Below, piece after piece: positions 8,761 to 17,828 of a stretch of DNA of 64,000 bases. Position 1 is the stretch's first letter. Each line of letters opens with the position of its first letter. Below the pieces are notes generated by a model. That model did not search any database, had not been told where the DNA came from, and saw only the letters and a program-made list of their open reading frames with translations. Where the stretch lies: contig NZ_CP089211.1 in assembly GCF_021183825.1 (NCBI RefSeq), positions 620,001 through 684,000 on the forward strand. The letters run 5' to 3'. Both the position numbers and the translations under genes were made by a program. Origin of the DNA: Sinomicrobium kalidii (GTDB lineage Bacteria > Bacteroidota > Bacteroidia > Flavobacteriales > Flavobacteriaceae).

Positions 8761-9501
8761 TCACACTTCCGACCTGCCTACCCGAAGCATTATGGGAAAG
8801 GTCACCGTCTTCTCTTTCCGGTTTCCCCAGCTTTCTTTTAATTCATTATAAACAAGACTAACAGGGTTTTTCCCGTTCTCCCGGATATAATGGCGTACGG
8901 CGGACCAGGTTTCCAGGTATCCCGTGAGTTGTTCCAGTGTCCATTGGTATTCGCTTTTAAAATCCGGGGCCCTTTCTTCCCGGAAAGGGAACGGGATGGT
9001 CTGGTACAGTTCATCGATATACCGCCTTTCCCTGTCCCAGTACTTCCCGATAATATCGGAATAAAACTTATCTATAACGCGGTCTGTATCCACGTCCAGT
9101 TTAAGCAATGCATATCCTGTTACGGCAAGGATACCCCCCCTTTTTAATGTACGGTTCACTTCCTTGTAAAAAGCGTCGAAATCAAACCAGTGGATGGCCT
9201 GTGCTACAGTAATTAAATCAAACTGATGATCGGCAAAGCCGGACTTTTCAGCATTTTCCACCTTATAAATGACATTTTCCTTCCGCCAGGCATTTTTGAT
9301 CTGGTTTTCACTGAGGTCGGTAGCATACACCTTTTGAAAATGTCCCGCTAAGGCCACGGCAAGCTGACCGTTTCCTGTTCCGCAGTCCCATGCACAATCC
9401 TGTTGCTTTGTAAGGGAAGCCAGATAAGCAATAAGCTCCGGCGGATAGCCGGGACGGAACCTGGAATAGGAAGCTGATTGTTCGGAAAAGTTGTCTTTCA
9501 T
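8761..9501 (-). CDS. Class I SAM-dependent methyltransferase
   Basis: A 246-residue methyltransferase with a Methyltransf_11-like core: motif I WDCGTGNGQLAVAL (about 38-51), an acidic residue in YATDLSE, and the DLITVAQAIHWFDFDAF stretch that follows motif IV. The N-terminus FSEQSASYSRFRPGYPPEL is typical of the family often annotated as trans-aconitate-like or ubiquinone-type methyltransferases. Substrate unknown. Its upstream side (from 9502) is filled with repeat sequence, so its promoter is not evident. Confidence 0.85.
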   Translation of the reverse strand: MKDNFSEQSASYSRFRPGYPPELIAYLASLTKQQDCAWDCGTGNGQLAVALAGHFQKVYATDLSENQIKNAWRKENVIYKVENAEKSGFADHQFDLITVAQAIHWFDFDAFYKEVNRTLKRGGILAVTGYALLKLDVDTDRVIDKFYSDIIGKYWDRERRYIDELYQTIPFPFREERAPDFKSEYQWTLEQLTGYLETWSAVRHYIRENGKNPVSLVYNELKESWGNRKEKTVTFPIMLRVGRSEV

Positions 9502-10039
9502 GGCAGGTTGTTAAATTGTTTGTTGTAGTTTTTTAGTTTTGGAGTTGGTTAGTTTTGGAGTTGATGAGTTTTGGGGTTGATGAGTTGGGAGTTCTTAGTT
9601 TTTTGCCATTGCTTGTCCCGACCAAAAGTCGGGAGCGCTGAGCCCCTCATCAAGTTCGGGACAGGTTATGTCGATATAGGCGTATCCCGCAAAGCGGGAC
9701 GGGGAGTTTGACTCTTCCCAGGTCCCGGGATAATCCCTTAACTTTCACATTTTTCCTGCGGTTTGGGTTTTCTAACCCTTCGTCACGACTGAAGTTGTGT
9801 CATCTCTACTTCAGCAGGGCTCAGTACGGCGCCTTTGTCATCCCGATAACTATCGGGAGGGGGAGTCTTTTTTCTTATACCACAGGAAAGTTACGTTATA
9901 TTTTAGGGTTATTCATCTATAAATCTTCAATCAATTATAAGGATAACATCCGTCTTCAGTCCCTCATCATCCATCCTTAATAACTTAGTAACCCAATAAC
10001 CTAGTAACTCCCAACTCCAAAACTCATCAACTCCCTCTC
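9502..10039. repeat. Mosaic intergenic repeat region 1
   Basis: Gene-free stretch made of three parts: a GT-rich run of GAGTTTTGGAGTT-like units (9535-9600), a palindromic B element (about 9685-9867), and the A module in reverse orientation (about 9880-10035; as plus-strand text it reads CAACTCCAAAACTCATCAAC near the end). The same A module recurs in direct orientation at 14948 and as the 188-bp tandem array at 17095. Confidence 0.7.
9685..9867 (+). repeat. B element copy 1 (divergent right end)
   Basis: Contains hairpin 2 TCCCGCaaaGCGGGA, the core GGGGAGTTTGAC ... CCCAGGTC ... TCTAACCCTTCG, and the variable hairpin CACGAC/GTTGTG. Its right end carries the alternative module CCCGATaacTATCGGG shared only with copy 2. 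The left end is uncertain. Confidence 0.6.
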
Positions 10040-10996
10040 TTATCCCGCAAAATTATTCCTGTACCATTCCACCTGTTTCCGCAACCCTTCCTCAAAAGAG
10101 GTGGACGGATCGTAATCCAGCAGTTTACGTGCCTTGTCGATAAGGGCTGTAGTACGAAGCTGGTCGCCCGGGCGGGGCGGGGTGGCTTCGATGCGGGCTT
10201 TTTTGCCGATGATCTTTTCGATAAGCGTTATACCTTCCGCAGTGGTGTATTCTTTATCCGAACCTATGTTGATGATCTCGCCATTCACTTTGTCCTCTTT
10301 TCCTATCAGGGCAGAAACACCTTTTACAATATCGCCCACATAGGTAAAACTCCGGGAATGTTTTTCGCTTCCTTTAAAAAGCGGAAAAGAGGTTCCCTCA
10401 AAAATGGACTTTATCAGTTTGGTATAGAGTTTTTCCGGTCTTTCCCTCGGGCCATAGACCGAGTATAACCTCAACGAACAGGCCTGTATCTTTCCCGACC
10501 GCTGCTCTCCGAGCACCAGTTGTTCCGCTGCCAGTTTCGTAGTCCCGTAAAATGAAATGGGTTCCGGAGGTGCTGTTTCCGGCAGTGTGGCTTCCTTACC
10601 ATAAATGGAAGATGTGGCCATATTGACAAACAGGCGGAGCCCTTTATTCTCCTCCCTTACCCAATCCAAAAGATTTTGTGTGGCAAAAATGTTGTTTCGC
10701 ACATATCCCTGCAGGGAAACATCGGGAGATATTCCCGGTTGGGCTGCATAGTGAAAGATATAATCCATATTTCCGGGAAGTCTGCCTTTCAGTTCATCCG
10801 TCAGGTCAGCCTGCACAAAAGTAACGCCTGCCGCTTCAATATCCTTTACATTTCTCTTTTTAAGGGCTATATCATAATAATCCGAAAAATTATCCACGCC
10901 GTAAACCTCATGGCCTGCTTTCGCAAAATATTCTGCGGTATGGGAACCGATAAATCCGGCTGCTCCTGTGATCAATATTTTATAACTATCAGGCAT
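10040..10996 (-). CDS. NAD-dependent sugar-nucleotide epimerase (UDP-glucuronate 4-epimerase-like)
   Basis: A 318-residue extended SDR enzyme. The Rossmann motif GAAGFIGSH is at residues 11-19, catalytic Ser at 129/130 and YGTTK (Tyr150, Lys154). The segment YGVDNFSDYYDIALKKRN near residues 32-49 is characteristic of UDP-glucuronate/galacturonate 4-epimerases. It should supply an activated sugar for surface polysaccharide. Its ATG overlaps the end of the upstream glycosyltransferase gene by 8 bases, so they are co-transcribed. Confidence 0.88.
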   Translation of the reverse strand: MPDSYKILITGAAGFIGSHTAEYFAKAGHEVYGVDNFSDYYDIALKKRNVKDIEAAGVTFVQADLTDELKGRLPGNMDYIFHYAAQPGISPDVSLQGYVRNNIFATQNLLDWVREENKGLRLFVNMATSSIYGKEATLPETAPPEPISFYGTTKLAAEQLVLGEQRSGKIQACSLRLYSVYGPRERPEKLYTKLIKSIFEGTSFPLFKGSEKHSRSFTYVGDIVKGVSALIGKEDKVNGEIINIGSDKEYTTAEGITLIEKIIGKKARIEATPPRPGDQLRTTALIDKARKLLDYDPSTSFEEGLRKQVEWYRNNFAG

Positions 10997-11825
10997 CCTT
11001 TTCTTTTTTTATAATTCCGTAGGGCGTCCAATCAATTTTACTACTTTTGGTATGCTCCCGTATGGCTTTGTTTTTAGCTATCGACTCGGGTGTTTTGTAC
11101 CCACGGGCATGGTCTAAATGCACACAAATAGCACTGTATCGTATCTGTTTTCCTTTTATGCCATAATTAAAAAGTCGTTCGCCCAACTCTCTGTCCGGCC
11201 CACCATATTGCATACGTTCATCGTAACCATTAATAGCAATCAAATCACTCTTCCAAGCCGATGAATTACAATTATTAAAGGTTGCTCCCGTTGGCGTGAC
11301 TACATTTAAAAAATTAGCCATCCCATCCTTCGCAGATAATTTCAACTTATTTTTTGAACTTACAACACCTTTGGTCTTTAGCCAATTTACTTTAAAACAA
11401 TCCTGATTTTTAATATCGTTTGCCGCAATTGCTTCACTTGTATTCATAGGTAATTTGCAATAACCCCCAGAAAGAAAATAGCCTTTTTTGGCCAATTTAG
11501 CATGGGTTTCAACAAAATCTGCTCGTGGTATGCAATCTCCATCGGTAAAAAGGATATACTCATGCTTTGCAGCTACAATAGCTTTATTTAAAATGGTTTG
11601 CCTACGATACCCTTTGTCTTCATGCCACAAATGAGTAATGTCTACGGGATAGTCGTTTTTTTTAAAATCATCAATAAGATTCTTGGTTTCTTCAGTAGAG
11701 CCGTCATCAGCTATAATAACATCAAAATCAATACATGTTTGACACTTATAACCTTCTAAGACTTTTCTTAACCAATCCTGCTTATTGTACGTGGCGATAA
11801 TTACAGAAATAGACGGGATTTTCAT
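10989..11825 (-). CDS. Glycosyltransferase family 2 (with galactosyltransferase-like C-terminal part)
   Basis: A 278-residue GT-A enzyme. SVIIATYN (residues 7-14) and IIADDGS (37-43) bind the nucleotide sugar; FTDGDCIPRADF contains the metal-binding DxD-like motif; the C-terminal NGYDERMQYGGPDRELGERL is the Glyco_transf_7C acceptor-side motif. The start is placed at 11825: an upstream in-frame ATG at 11864 would run through the promoter element at 11844-11851. It heads a two-gene operon with the epimerase. A polysaccharide or lipooligosaccharide role is inferred. Confidence 0.85.
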   Translation of the reverse strand: MKIPSISVIIATYNKQDWLRKVLEGYKCQTCIDFDVIIADDGSTEETKNLIDDFKKNDYPVDITHLWHEDKGYRRQTILNKAIVAAKHEYILFTDGDCIPRADFVETHAKLAKKGYFLSGGYCKLPMNTSEAIAANDIKNQDCFKVNWLKTKGVVSSKNKLKLSAKDGMANFLNVVTPTGATFNNCNSSAWKSDLIAINGYDERMQYGGPDRELGERLFNYGIKGKQIRYSAICVHLDHARGYKTPESIAKNKAIREHTKSSKIDWTPYGIIKKEKDA

Positions 11826-11843
11826 TTTGATACTTTTACTGCG

Positions 11844-11851
11844 CAAAGATA
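11844..11851 (-). promoter_or_regulatory. -7 promoter element for the glycosyltransferase-epimerase operon
   Basis: Minus strand TATCTTTG, a perfect TAnnTTTG, 18 bases before the ATG at 11825. Confidence 0.6.
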
Positions 11852-11857
11852 GTATTT

Positions 11858-11976
11858 TTACCAAAGAACGTCATCGACAATGATCTTTTCAACGTCTTTA
11901 AAATATTGGTCATTATAGCCAGCCAGGATTCGGCATTGTATGTACTGATGATTACAGAAAAGGCGATCTTATTCAT
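11858..11976 (-). pseudogene. 5' remnant of a second family 2 glycosyltransferase
   Basis: An ATG at 11976 opens MNKIAFSVIISTYNAESWL, which aligns with the start of the neighbouring glycosyltransferase (SVIIATYNKQDWL). The frame then shifts, and a different frame continues as LAGYNDQYFKDVEKIIVDD, matching that protein's LEGYKCQTCIDFDVIIADD. A stop follows at 11860-11858, before the GS of DDGS. So about 37 residues of a GT-A domain are present, broken by a frameshift and small deletion, and truncated. A TACTTTTG element lies upstream (minus strand, 12009-12002). Confidence 0.7.
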
Positions 11977-12023
11977 TCTGCTAATTTATCCAAAATATGG
12001 GCAAAAGTATAAATACAGATATA

Positions 12024-12031
12024 TATCTTTG
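12024..12031 (+). promoter_or_regulatory. -7 promoter element for the WaaE-like gene
   Basis: TATCTTTG matches TAnnTTTG, 29 bases before the GTG start at 12061. Confidence 0.6.
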
Positions 12032-12060
12032 CCTTTATTCTGAACTAAATTTTCCCGGAA

Positions 12061-12813
12061 GTGGCAAAACTTACCATTATCATACCCACACTCAACGAAG
12101 AGGAATTTATAGAACAAGCTATAAGATCAGCCTCTTTTGCCGACGAAATCCTGCTTATCGACTCTTACAGCGAAGACCGGACCCTGGACATTGCAAAGGA
12201 ATACCCGGTGACCGTATACCAAAGACCATTCGACGATTTTTCCAACCAGAAGAACTACGCCATAGACAAGGCCCAAAACGACTGGATATTTATCCTCGAC
12301 GCCGATGAAGTGATCTCCCCGGAGCTCCGCGAAGAGATCACCGCCGAACTGAAGAAGGACAATCCTTGCGAAGCTTATGAAGTAGGTATGACCCGTATGT
12401 TCATGGGCCAGCAAATGAAATACGGAACAGCAAGGAACGATTCTAAAACTCTGCTCTTTAACCGGAAACATTGCAGGTTTGGCAAAAAACTGGTCCATGA
12501 AAACCTGGTAGTCAATGGCAGAACAGGAACTTTAAAACACAAGGCTCTTCACTATACCTACAGGGGTTTTGACCATTTTATAGGCAAAAAGAACCACTAT
12601 GCCTGGTTACAGGCCAGGGAAAAGTTTGCCAAAGGTAAAAAAACGAACCTCTTTCATTTCCTGGTAAAACCTCCGTTTCGCTTTTTTAGCGAATACATTA
12701 TAAAAAGAGGTTTTATGGACGGTATGCCGGGATTTTTCAATGCGTATATAAACTCTTACGGAGTGATGACCCGGTATATTAAATTATGGCTGTTACACCG
12801 TAATCAGAAATAA
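12061..12813 (+). CDS. WaaE/KdtX-like glycosyltransferase family 2
   Basis: A 250-residue GT2 enzyme of the class that adds a glucose to the inner lipopolysaccharide core in enterobacteria. Motifs: LTIIIPTLNEEEFIEQAI at residues 4-21, LLIDSYSEDRT, FILDADEVISPEL (about 81-93), and the C-terminal basic RFFSEYIIKRGFMDGMPGF. The start is GTG at 12061, supported by the promoter at 12024-12031 and the absence of a nearby ATG. It is followed after one base by the threonylcarbamoyl-AMP synthase gene. Sugar and acceptor are unknown. Confidence 0.82.
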   Translation: MAKLTIIIPTLNEEEFIEQAIRSASFADEILLIDSYSEDRTLDIAKEYPVTVYQRPFDDFSNQKNYAIDKAQNDWIFILDADEVISPELREEITAELKKDNPCEAYEVGMTRMFMGQQMKYGTARNDSKTLLFNRKHCRFGKKLVHENLVVNGRTGTLKHKALHYTYRGFDHFIGKKNHYAWLQAREKFAKGKKTNLFHFLVKPPFRFFSEYIIKRGFMDGMPGFFNAYINSYGVMTRYIKLWLLHRNQK

Positions 12814-12814
12814 T

Positions 12815-13375
12815 ATGATCGAAGAAATAAACAACGCCATAGCAACACTCAACAAAGGAGGCCTCCTCCTCTATCCCACCGATACGGTATGGGGTATAGG
12901 GTGTGATGCCACCAATGCCGATGCCGTGGCCAAAGTGTATCAATTAAAAAGACGTCCGGATGCCAAAGCGCTGATCTGCCTGGTCTCCGACGAGGCTATG
13001 CTGGAAAGACATATCCCGGAGATCGCGGATGTGGCTTATGATGTTATTGACCTCGCTACCAAACCCACCACCATCATATACGACAATCCCACGGGCGTAG
13101 CCAAAAATCTTGTGGCCGAAGACAATACCCTGGCCATAAGAGTGGCATCGGATGAGTTCTGCCGGAAACTCATCCGCAAATTTGGCAAACCCCTGGTTTC
13201 CACCTCCGCCAATATCAGCGGAATGCCCACACCCCAGTCTTATACGGAAATAAGTGACGAAATTTTAAAAGGTGTCGACTATATAGTAAATTTGCACCGC
13301 GAAAAAAAAGGCGGACAACCGTCTTCGATAATCAGGATCAGTAAGAACGGGGTAGTCAAGGTCATAAGGAAGTAA
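12815..13375 (+). CDS. L-threonylcarbamoyladenylate synthase (YrdC/TsaC type)
   Basis: Makes threonylcarbamoyl-AMP from threonine, bicarbonate and ATP for t6A37 modification of tRNAs. The 186-residue protein is a single YrdC domain without the extra Sua5 C-terminal domain. Motifs: LLLYPTDTVWGIGCDA (residues about 17-32), KVYQLKRRPDAKALICLV (basic substrate-binding KRR), TTIIYDNPTGVAKNL, and GKPLVSTSANISGMPTP. It is translationally close to the glycosyltransferase upstream (1-base gap). Confidence 0.92.
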   Translation: MIEEINNAIATLNKGGLLLYPTDTVWGIGCDATNADAVAKVYQLKRRPDAKALICLVSDEAMLERHIPEIADVAYDVIDLATKPTTIIYDNPTGVAKNLVAEDNTLAIRVASDEFCRKLIRKFGKPLVSTSANISGMPTPQSYTEISDEILKGVDYIVNLHREKKGGQPSSIIRISKNGVVKVIRK

Positions 13376-13384
13376 GTTTTTTTA

Positions 13385-13490
13385 GCCACGGATACACGAA
13401 TATTTTTTTGTTTATCTGCCTGGCGGCAGATTTTAGGGTGATGTTAAACAGGGAATATGGTTATTGAAAAACATTAGTGTATCCGTGGCA
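13385..13490. repeat. C-module inverted repeat pair
   Basis: GCCACGGATACACGAATATT at 13385-13404 is mirrored by ACATTAGTGTATCCGTGGCA at 13471-13490, so the intervening 66 bases are bounded by inverted copies of the C module. The same module recurs near 15376, 18047, 18166, 21781 (inverted), 22084, 23494 and 47701. Confidence 0.75.
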
Positions 13491-13519
13491 GAAAAAATAA
13501 TAACAATTCACACATATCA

Positions 13520-14947
13520 GTGACTGTACAGAATTATAAAGAAGCATTAGAGCAGGAGATATTCAGCATCATTTCAGAAGCTGCCGGAGCGTTGAACGTA
13601 GACAGCTACGTCATAGGCGGATTTGTCCGTGACTACCTCCTGCAACGAAACATGCCGAAAGACATCGACATCGTGGCTGTAGGCAGCGGTATTGCCCTGG
13701 CTAAAAAAGTAGCAGAAAAACTACCCGAAAAACCGAAGGTACAGGTCTTTAAGAACTTCGGCACTGCCATGCTGCAGTGGAATGATCTCGAAGTGGAATT
13801 TGTCGGTGCCCGTAAGGAAAGTTACCGTTCTCACAGCCGGAAACCCATCGTGGAAGACGGTACGCTCGAAGACGACCAGAACCGGCGCGACTTTACCATC
13901 AATGCCCTCGCATTATCACTACACGAGGCAAATTTCGGCGACCTGCTCGATCCTTTCGGCGGAGTGGAAGACCTGAAACAAAAGCTTATCCGCACTCCGC
14001 TCGACCCGGACGTTACCTATTCCGACGACCCGTTGCGTATGCTCCGGGCCATACGATTTGCATCACAACTGAACTTTAAAATTGAACCCGCCTCCCTGGA
14101 AGCCATTTCCCGGAACAAGGAGCGGATAAAGATCATTTCCAAAGAACGGATCGTTGACGAGCTCAATAAAATACTCATGTGCGACAAGCCTTCCATAGGC
14201 TTTAGCCTGATGTACAAAACGGGGCTCTTACAAATTATCCTCCCCGAACTCACCCGGCTCCAGGGCATCGAGGAAAAGGAAGGACAACGCCATAAAGACA
14301 ACTTCTGGCACACCCTCGAAGTGGTAGACAACATCTCGGAAAACACCGACGACCTCTGGTTGCGCTGGGCCGCCCTCCTGCACGACATCGGCAAAGCCCC
14401 CACCAAAAGGTTCGACAAAAAAATAGGCTGGACATTCCACGGACACGAATTCGTGGGAAGCAAAATGGTATTCAGGCTCTTTAAGAGGCTCCGTATGCCC
14501 CTCAACGACAAGATGAAATTCGTGCAAAAGATGGTATTGATGAGCTCCCGCCCCATTGTCCTCGCCCAGGATATCGTCACCGATTCTGCCGTGCGAAGGC
14601 TTATTTTCGATGCGGGCGACCACGTAGAAGACCTGATGACCCTCTGCGAAGCCGACATCACCACCAAAAACCCGAAAAAGTTCAAAAAATACCGGAACAA
14701 CTTCAAGATCGTCAGGGAAAAGATCGTGGAAGTGGAAGAACGCGACCACGTTCGCAATTTCCAGCCCCCCATAAGCGGTGAGGACATTATGAAAACCTTT
14801 AACCTGAAACCCTCCAGGGAAATCGGCATCATCAAAGACGCCATAAAAGAAGCCATCCTCGAAGGAGAGATCCCCAACGAATATGAGGCCGCCCGGGAAT
14901 TTATGTTGAAGAAGGGGAAAGAACTGGGATTGGAATGCAGGAAGTAA
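13520..14947 (+). CDS. CCA tRNA nucleotidyltransferase / poly(A) polymerase family with HD domain
   Basis: Adds or repairs the 3' CCA of tRNA. The 475-residue protein has a class II nucleotidyltransferase head: [10 protein letters not shown] then [11 protein letters not shown] with the two metal-binding aspartates, [13 protein letters not shown], and [15 protein letters not shown]. An HD domain follows ([22 protein letters not shown] near 275-295). The C-terminus ends in KKGKELGL. The start is GTG at 13520. CCA-adding and poly(A) activities cannot be separated by eye; as the only such gene seen, CCA addition is more likely. Confidence 0.9.
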   Translation: MTVQNYKEALEQEIFSIISEAAGALNVDSYVIGGFVRDYLLQRNMPKDIDIVAVGSGIALAKKVAEKLPEKPKVQVFKNFGTAMLQWNDLEVEFVGARKESYRSHSRKPIVEDGTLEDDQNRRDFTINALALSLHEANFGDLLDPFGGVEDLKQKLIRTPLDPDVTYSDDPLRMLRAIRFASQLNFKIEPASLEAISRNKERIKIISKERIVDELNKILMCDKPSIGFSLMYKTGLLQIILPELTRLQGIEEKEGQRHKDNFWHTLEVVDNISENTDDLWLRWAALLHDIGKAPTKRFDKKIGWTFHGHEFVGSKMVFRLFKRLRMPLNDKMKFVQKMVLMSSRPIVLAQDIVTDSAVRRLIFDAGDHVEDLMTLCEADITTKNPKKFKKYRNNFKIVREKIVEVEERDHVRNFQPPISGEDIMKTFNLKPSREIGIIKDAIKEAILEGEIPNEYEAAREFMLKKGKELGLECRK

Positions 14948-15095
14948 GTTACGGAGTTGATGAGTTTTGGAGTTCGGAGTTATTTGGTTATTGGGTTACT
15001 AAGTTATTAAGGACGAATATTATTTTTTGATTGAATGAAGATAGATAACTGAATAATTCAAAATAGAAAATAACGTTCTTATAACATAACAAACC
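14948..15095 (+). repeat. A module, single copy
   Basis: Starts right after the stop of the CCA enzyme with GT-rich GAGTTTTGGAGTT units, then GTTATTGGGTTACTAAGTTA, AATAACTGAATAATTC-like text and AACGTTCTTATAACATAACA. It is a diverged single copy of the unit repeated in tandem at 17095-17828. Confidence 0.7.
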
Positions 15096-15099
15096 TAAA

Positions 15100-15313
15100 A
15101 GGCTCCTCCCTCCCGATAGTTATCGGGATGACGAAGGCGCCGTACTGAGCCTTGCCGAAGTAGAGGTGGCACGACTTTAGTCGTGACGGAGGGTTAGAAA
15201 GCCCAAGCCATGGGAAAAATATAAATGTTCCGGGATATACCCAGGACATGGGCATGGTCAAACTCCCCGTCCCGCTTTGCGGGACACCCCTCTTCGTCTC
15301 AAGAGGGGAGCCT
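15100..15313 (-). repeat. B element copy 2 (reverse orientation)
   Basis: Bounded by GGCTCCTCCC at the left and GGGGAGCC at the right. Internal hairpins are CCCGATagttATCGGG, CACGACTttAGTCGTG (perfect), TCCCGCtttGCGGGA and CCCCTCTTcgtctcAAGAGGGG. Longer than the others (214 bases) because of the extra left module shared with copy 1. Confidence 0.7.
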
Positions 15314-15462
15314 TTGGAGCGGGCTATACAAGAAAAAAGCAATCCAGGCTAAAAGTCCCGCAAGGGACAACAAAAAAAGATTAGTGTATCCGTGGCCAAT
15401 GAAAAACAACTAACACCTCCAAAACTCACCAACTCCAGGACTACAACATAAAAAACATAAAA
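15314..15462. other. Intergenic remnant with C module, upstream of heme A synthase
   Basis: Holds AGTCCCGCAAGGGAC (a small palindrome) and a C-module copy near 15376-15396 (ATTAGTGTATCCGTGGC). No recognisable -7 element precedes the 15463 ATG. Confidence 0.5.
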
Positions 15463-16500
15463 ATGTTCAAGTGGCTTAAAAACAATTTCAGACCCATTAC
15501 CAGGACAACGCTTGTTCTTATATACATGGTAATAATAGCCGGCGCCCTTGTCCGGATGACGGGGAGCGGCATGGGGTGTCCGGACTGGCCCAAGTGTTTC
15601 GGGTATTACATCCCTCCTACCGAGGAAGCACAGCTTTTATGGCATCCCGATAAAGCCTACGAAAAAGGACAGATCGTCATCCGCGAAGAAGCCCTTCTGG
15701 TTGCAAAGGCCGACTTCACCACATCCGACCAATTCTCTACCGATAACTGGGCACCCTATACCAAACACGACTACGCCGTATTCAATCCCTCCCATACCTG
15801 GACAGAATACATCAACCGTCTTTTCGGGGCGCTTGCAGGGTTGGCCACCTTGTTTATGGCTGTGGCCTCATTCGCCTTCCGGAAAAAGAACAAGACCGTT
15901 ACCCTGCTTTCCTGGCTTGCCGTGTTCGGCATGGGCTTCCAGGCATGGCTCGGGGCTACCGTGGTTTATTCCGTGCTGGCACCTGTAAAGATCACCATTC
16001 ACATGGTCATGGCGCTGGCCATTGTTGCACTCGTATTATACATTTTACATATCACAAGGAACAAGAAGACAGCCTACAAGGTCAGCACCCTGTTCACCAA
16101 TCTCGTATGGCTGGCCCTTATCCTTACCGTGATACAGGTGGTCCTCGGCACGCAGGTCAGGCAGTTTGTTGACGACCAGGCCAAACTCCTCGGCGACACC
16201 GCACGAGCCGTATGGCTAAACAATCCGGACCTTACATTCTACATCCACCGCTCGTTTTCCATACTGGTATTGGTTGTCAATATATTTCTGTTGATCCTTA
16301 ACCGTAAAAGGCAGCTGCATTATTCCCGTTTAAACTGGATCATGATCCTGATAGGCATTGAAATACTCAGCGGTATAGCCATGGCTTATTTCGATTTTCC
16401 GTTCGCCTCCCAGCCCATTCACCTTGTTATCGCATCGGTGCTGTTCGGGGTGCAGTTTTATCTGTTGCTCGATACCAGGCATGCCGCGAAATCTTTGTAA
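15463..16500 (+). CDS. Heme A synthase, COX15/CtaA family
   Basis: Oxidises the C8 methyl of heme O to make heme A for cytochrome oxidase. A 345-residue protein with about eight membrane helices. The N-terminal GALVRMTGSGMGCPDWPKCF is the family hallmark, and later histidines occur in TIHMVMALAIV, YIHRSFSILV and QPIHLVIASVLFG. The first EXXXHR-type heme-ligand position reads EYINR, with Asn in place of the His expected from Bacillus CtaA. A large loop (residues about 45-120) after helix 1 is typical of the Bacteroidota form. Confidence 0.9.
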   Translation: MFKWLKNNFRPITRTTLVLIYMVIIAGALVRMTGSGMGCPDWPKCFGYYIPPTEEAQLLWHPDKAYEKGQIVIREEALLVAKADFTTSDQFSTDNWAPYTKHDYAVFNPSHTWTEYINRLFGALAGLATLFMAVASFAFRKKNKTVTLLSWLAVFGMGFQAWLGATVVYSVLAPVKITIHMVMALAIVALVLYILHITRNKKTAYKVSTLFTNLVWLALILTVIQVVLGTQVRQFVDDQAKLLGDTARAVWLNNPDLTFYIHRSFSILVLVVNIFLLILNRKRQLHYSRLNWIMILIGIEILSGIAMAYFDFPFASQPIHLVIASVLFGVQFYLLLDTRHAAKSL

Positions 16501-16572
16501 CTTTACCCGCTGAAAAGGACCTGTCTTACGGCAGGAGTGTATGACAATACCAAATAACACAATAGCTTAACT

Positions 16573-17085
16573 ATGATATACAAGTTCCGGATAATATTAG
16601 ATGCCGAGGAAGATGTATTCAGGGATATAGAAATAGAAGCCGGCGACAGCCTGGAAGAATTCCACAATACCATTACCCAGGCCTTCGGGTTTGAAGGCTC
16701 CGAAATGGCTTCCTTCTACCTCAGCGACGACGAATGGAACCAGGGCGAAGAGATCTCCCTTTTCGATATGGGGGACGGGCAGGATGACGCCGTACGCTCT
16801 ATGAGTGAAACCACACTCGAAGATGCCGTAAATGAAGAAAGCACCAAGCTTATCTACGTGTATGACTTTTTGACCATGTGGACCTTTTTCGTAGAGCTTG
16901 CCGACATCGCCGAAAAAGAGGACGGCCGGGCCTATCCCAACCTCCTGTTTGCCCACGGACAACTCCCCGAGTTCCCTCCCGAAAAGCAATTCGAAGCCGA
17001 AGAAGGCCCTTCCGACGACCTTAACGACCTCGGAATAGACATCGACGACTACGACAATTTCGATTTTGACGAGAACTGGAATTGA
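16573..17085 (+). CDS. pRiA4b ORF-3-like domain protein
   Basis: A 170-residue acidic protein. The N-terminal YKFRIILDAEEDVFRDIEIE and the HNTITQAFGF step (residues about 31-40) are the signature of the plasmid pRiA4b ORF-3-like family. The C-terminal 45 residues are Asp/Glu-rich (DDLNDLGIDIDDYDNFDFDE). The family is common and uncharacterised; no catalytic residues are evident. It stands alone between heme A synthase and the tandem repeat array. Confidence 0.8.
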   Translation: MIYKFRIILDAEEDVFRDIEIEAGDSLEEFHNTITQAFGFEGSEMASFYLSDDEWNQGEEISLFDMGDGQDDAVRSMSETTLEDAVNEESTKLIYVYDFLTMWTFFVELADIAEKEDGRAYPNLLFAHGQLPEFPPEKQFEAEEGPSDDLNDLGIDIDDYDNFDFDENWN

Positions 17086-17094
17086 AAGTAGCCG

Positions 17095-17828
17095 TTCCGG
17101 AGTTTTGGAGTTTGGTATCTGAGGAGTTATTTAGTTATTGGGTTACTCAGTTATTGAGGATAGATGACGGAGACCGGGAATCTATGCTCTTTTTTAATGG
17201 ACTGAAAAAGATGGCTGGATAATTCAAAGTACAGAACAACGTTCTTATAGCATAATGAATCAAAAAAGTAATGCTGATACTGGTAAAAGTTGAGGAGTTT
17301 GGGAGTTGGGAGTTGAGGAGTTAGTGGGTTACTTCGTTATTGAGGACAGATGACGGGAGATCGGGGACAGATGTGGTCTTTTGATTGATTAAAGATGAAT
17401 AACTGAATAATTCCTAATAGGATACAACGTTCTTAAAACATAACAACCCAAAAAAGTAATACTGATATTGGTAAAAGTTGAGGAGTTTGGGAGTTGGGAG
17501 TTGAGGAGTTAGTGGGTTACTTCGTTATTGAGGACAGATGACGGGAGATCGGGGACAGATGTGGTCTTTTGATTGATTAAAGATGAATAACTGAATAATT
17601 CCTAATAGGATACAACGTTCTTAAAACATAACAACCCAAAAAAGTAATACTGATATTGGTAAAAGTTGAGGAGTTTGGGAGTTGGGAGTTGAGGAGTTAG
17701 CGGGTTACTTCGTTATTGAGGACAGATGACGGAGGACCGGGGACCGATGTGGTTTTTTGATTCACTGAAGATAAATACTGAATAATTCCAAATAGGATAT
17801 AACGTTCTTAAAACATAACAACCAAAAA
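17095..17828 (+). repeat. 188-bp tandem repeat array (A module, about 3.9 copies)
   Basis: Period 188 bases: copies begin at about 17095, 17283, 17471 and 17659. The marker GTAAAAGTTGAGGAGTTTGG starts copies 2, 3 and 4. Copies 2 and 3 appear identical, copies 1 and 4 are diverged, and copy 4 is cut off where B element 3 begins. Each unit contains GTTACTTCGTTATTGAGGAC, a TGAATAACTGAATAATTC-like stretch and CAACGTTCTTAAAACATAAC. No ORF runs through it. Confidence 0.85.

Noticed and set aside
17095..17828. Possible CRISPR array
   Set aside because: Unit is 188 bases with no unique spacers and no cas genes nearby; it is an ordinary tandem repeat.
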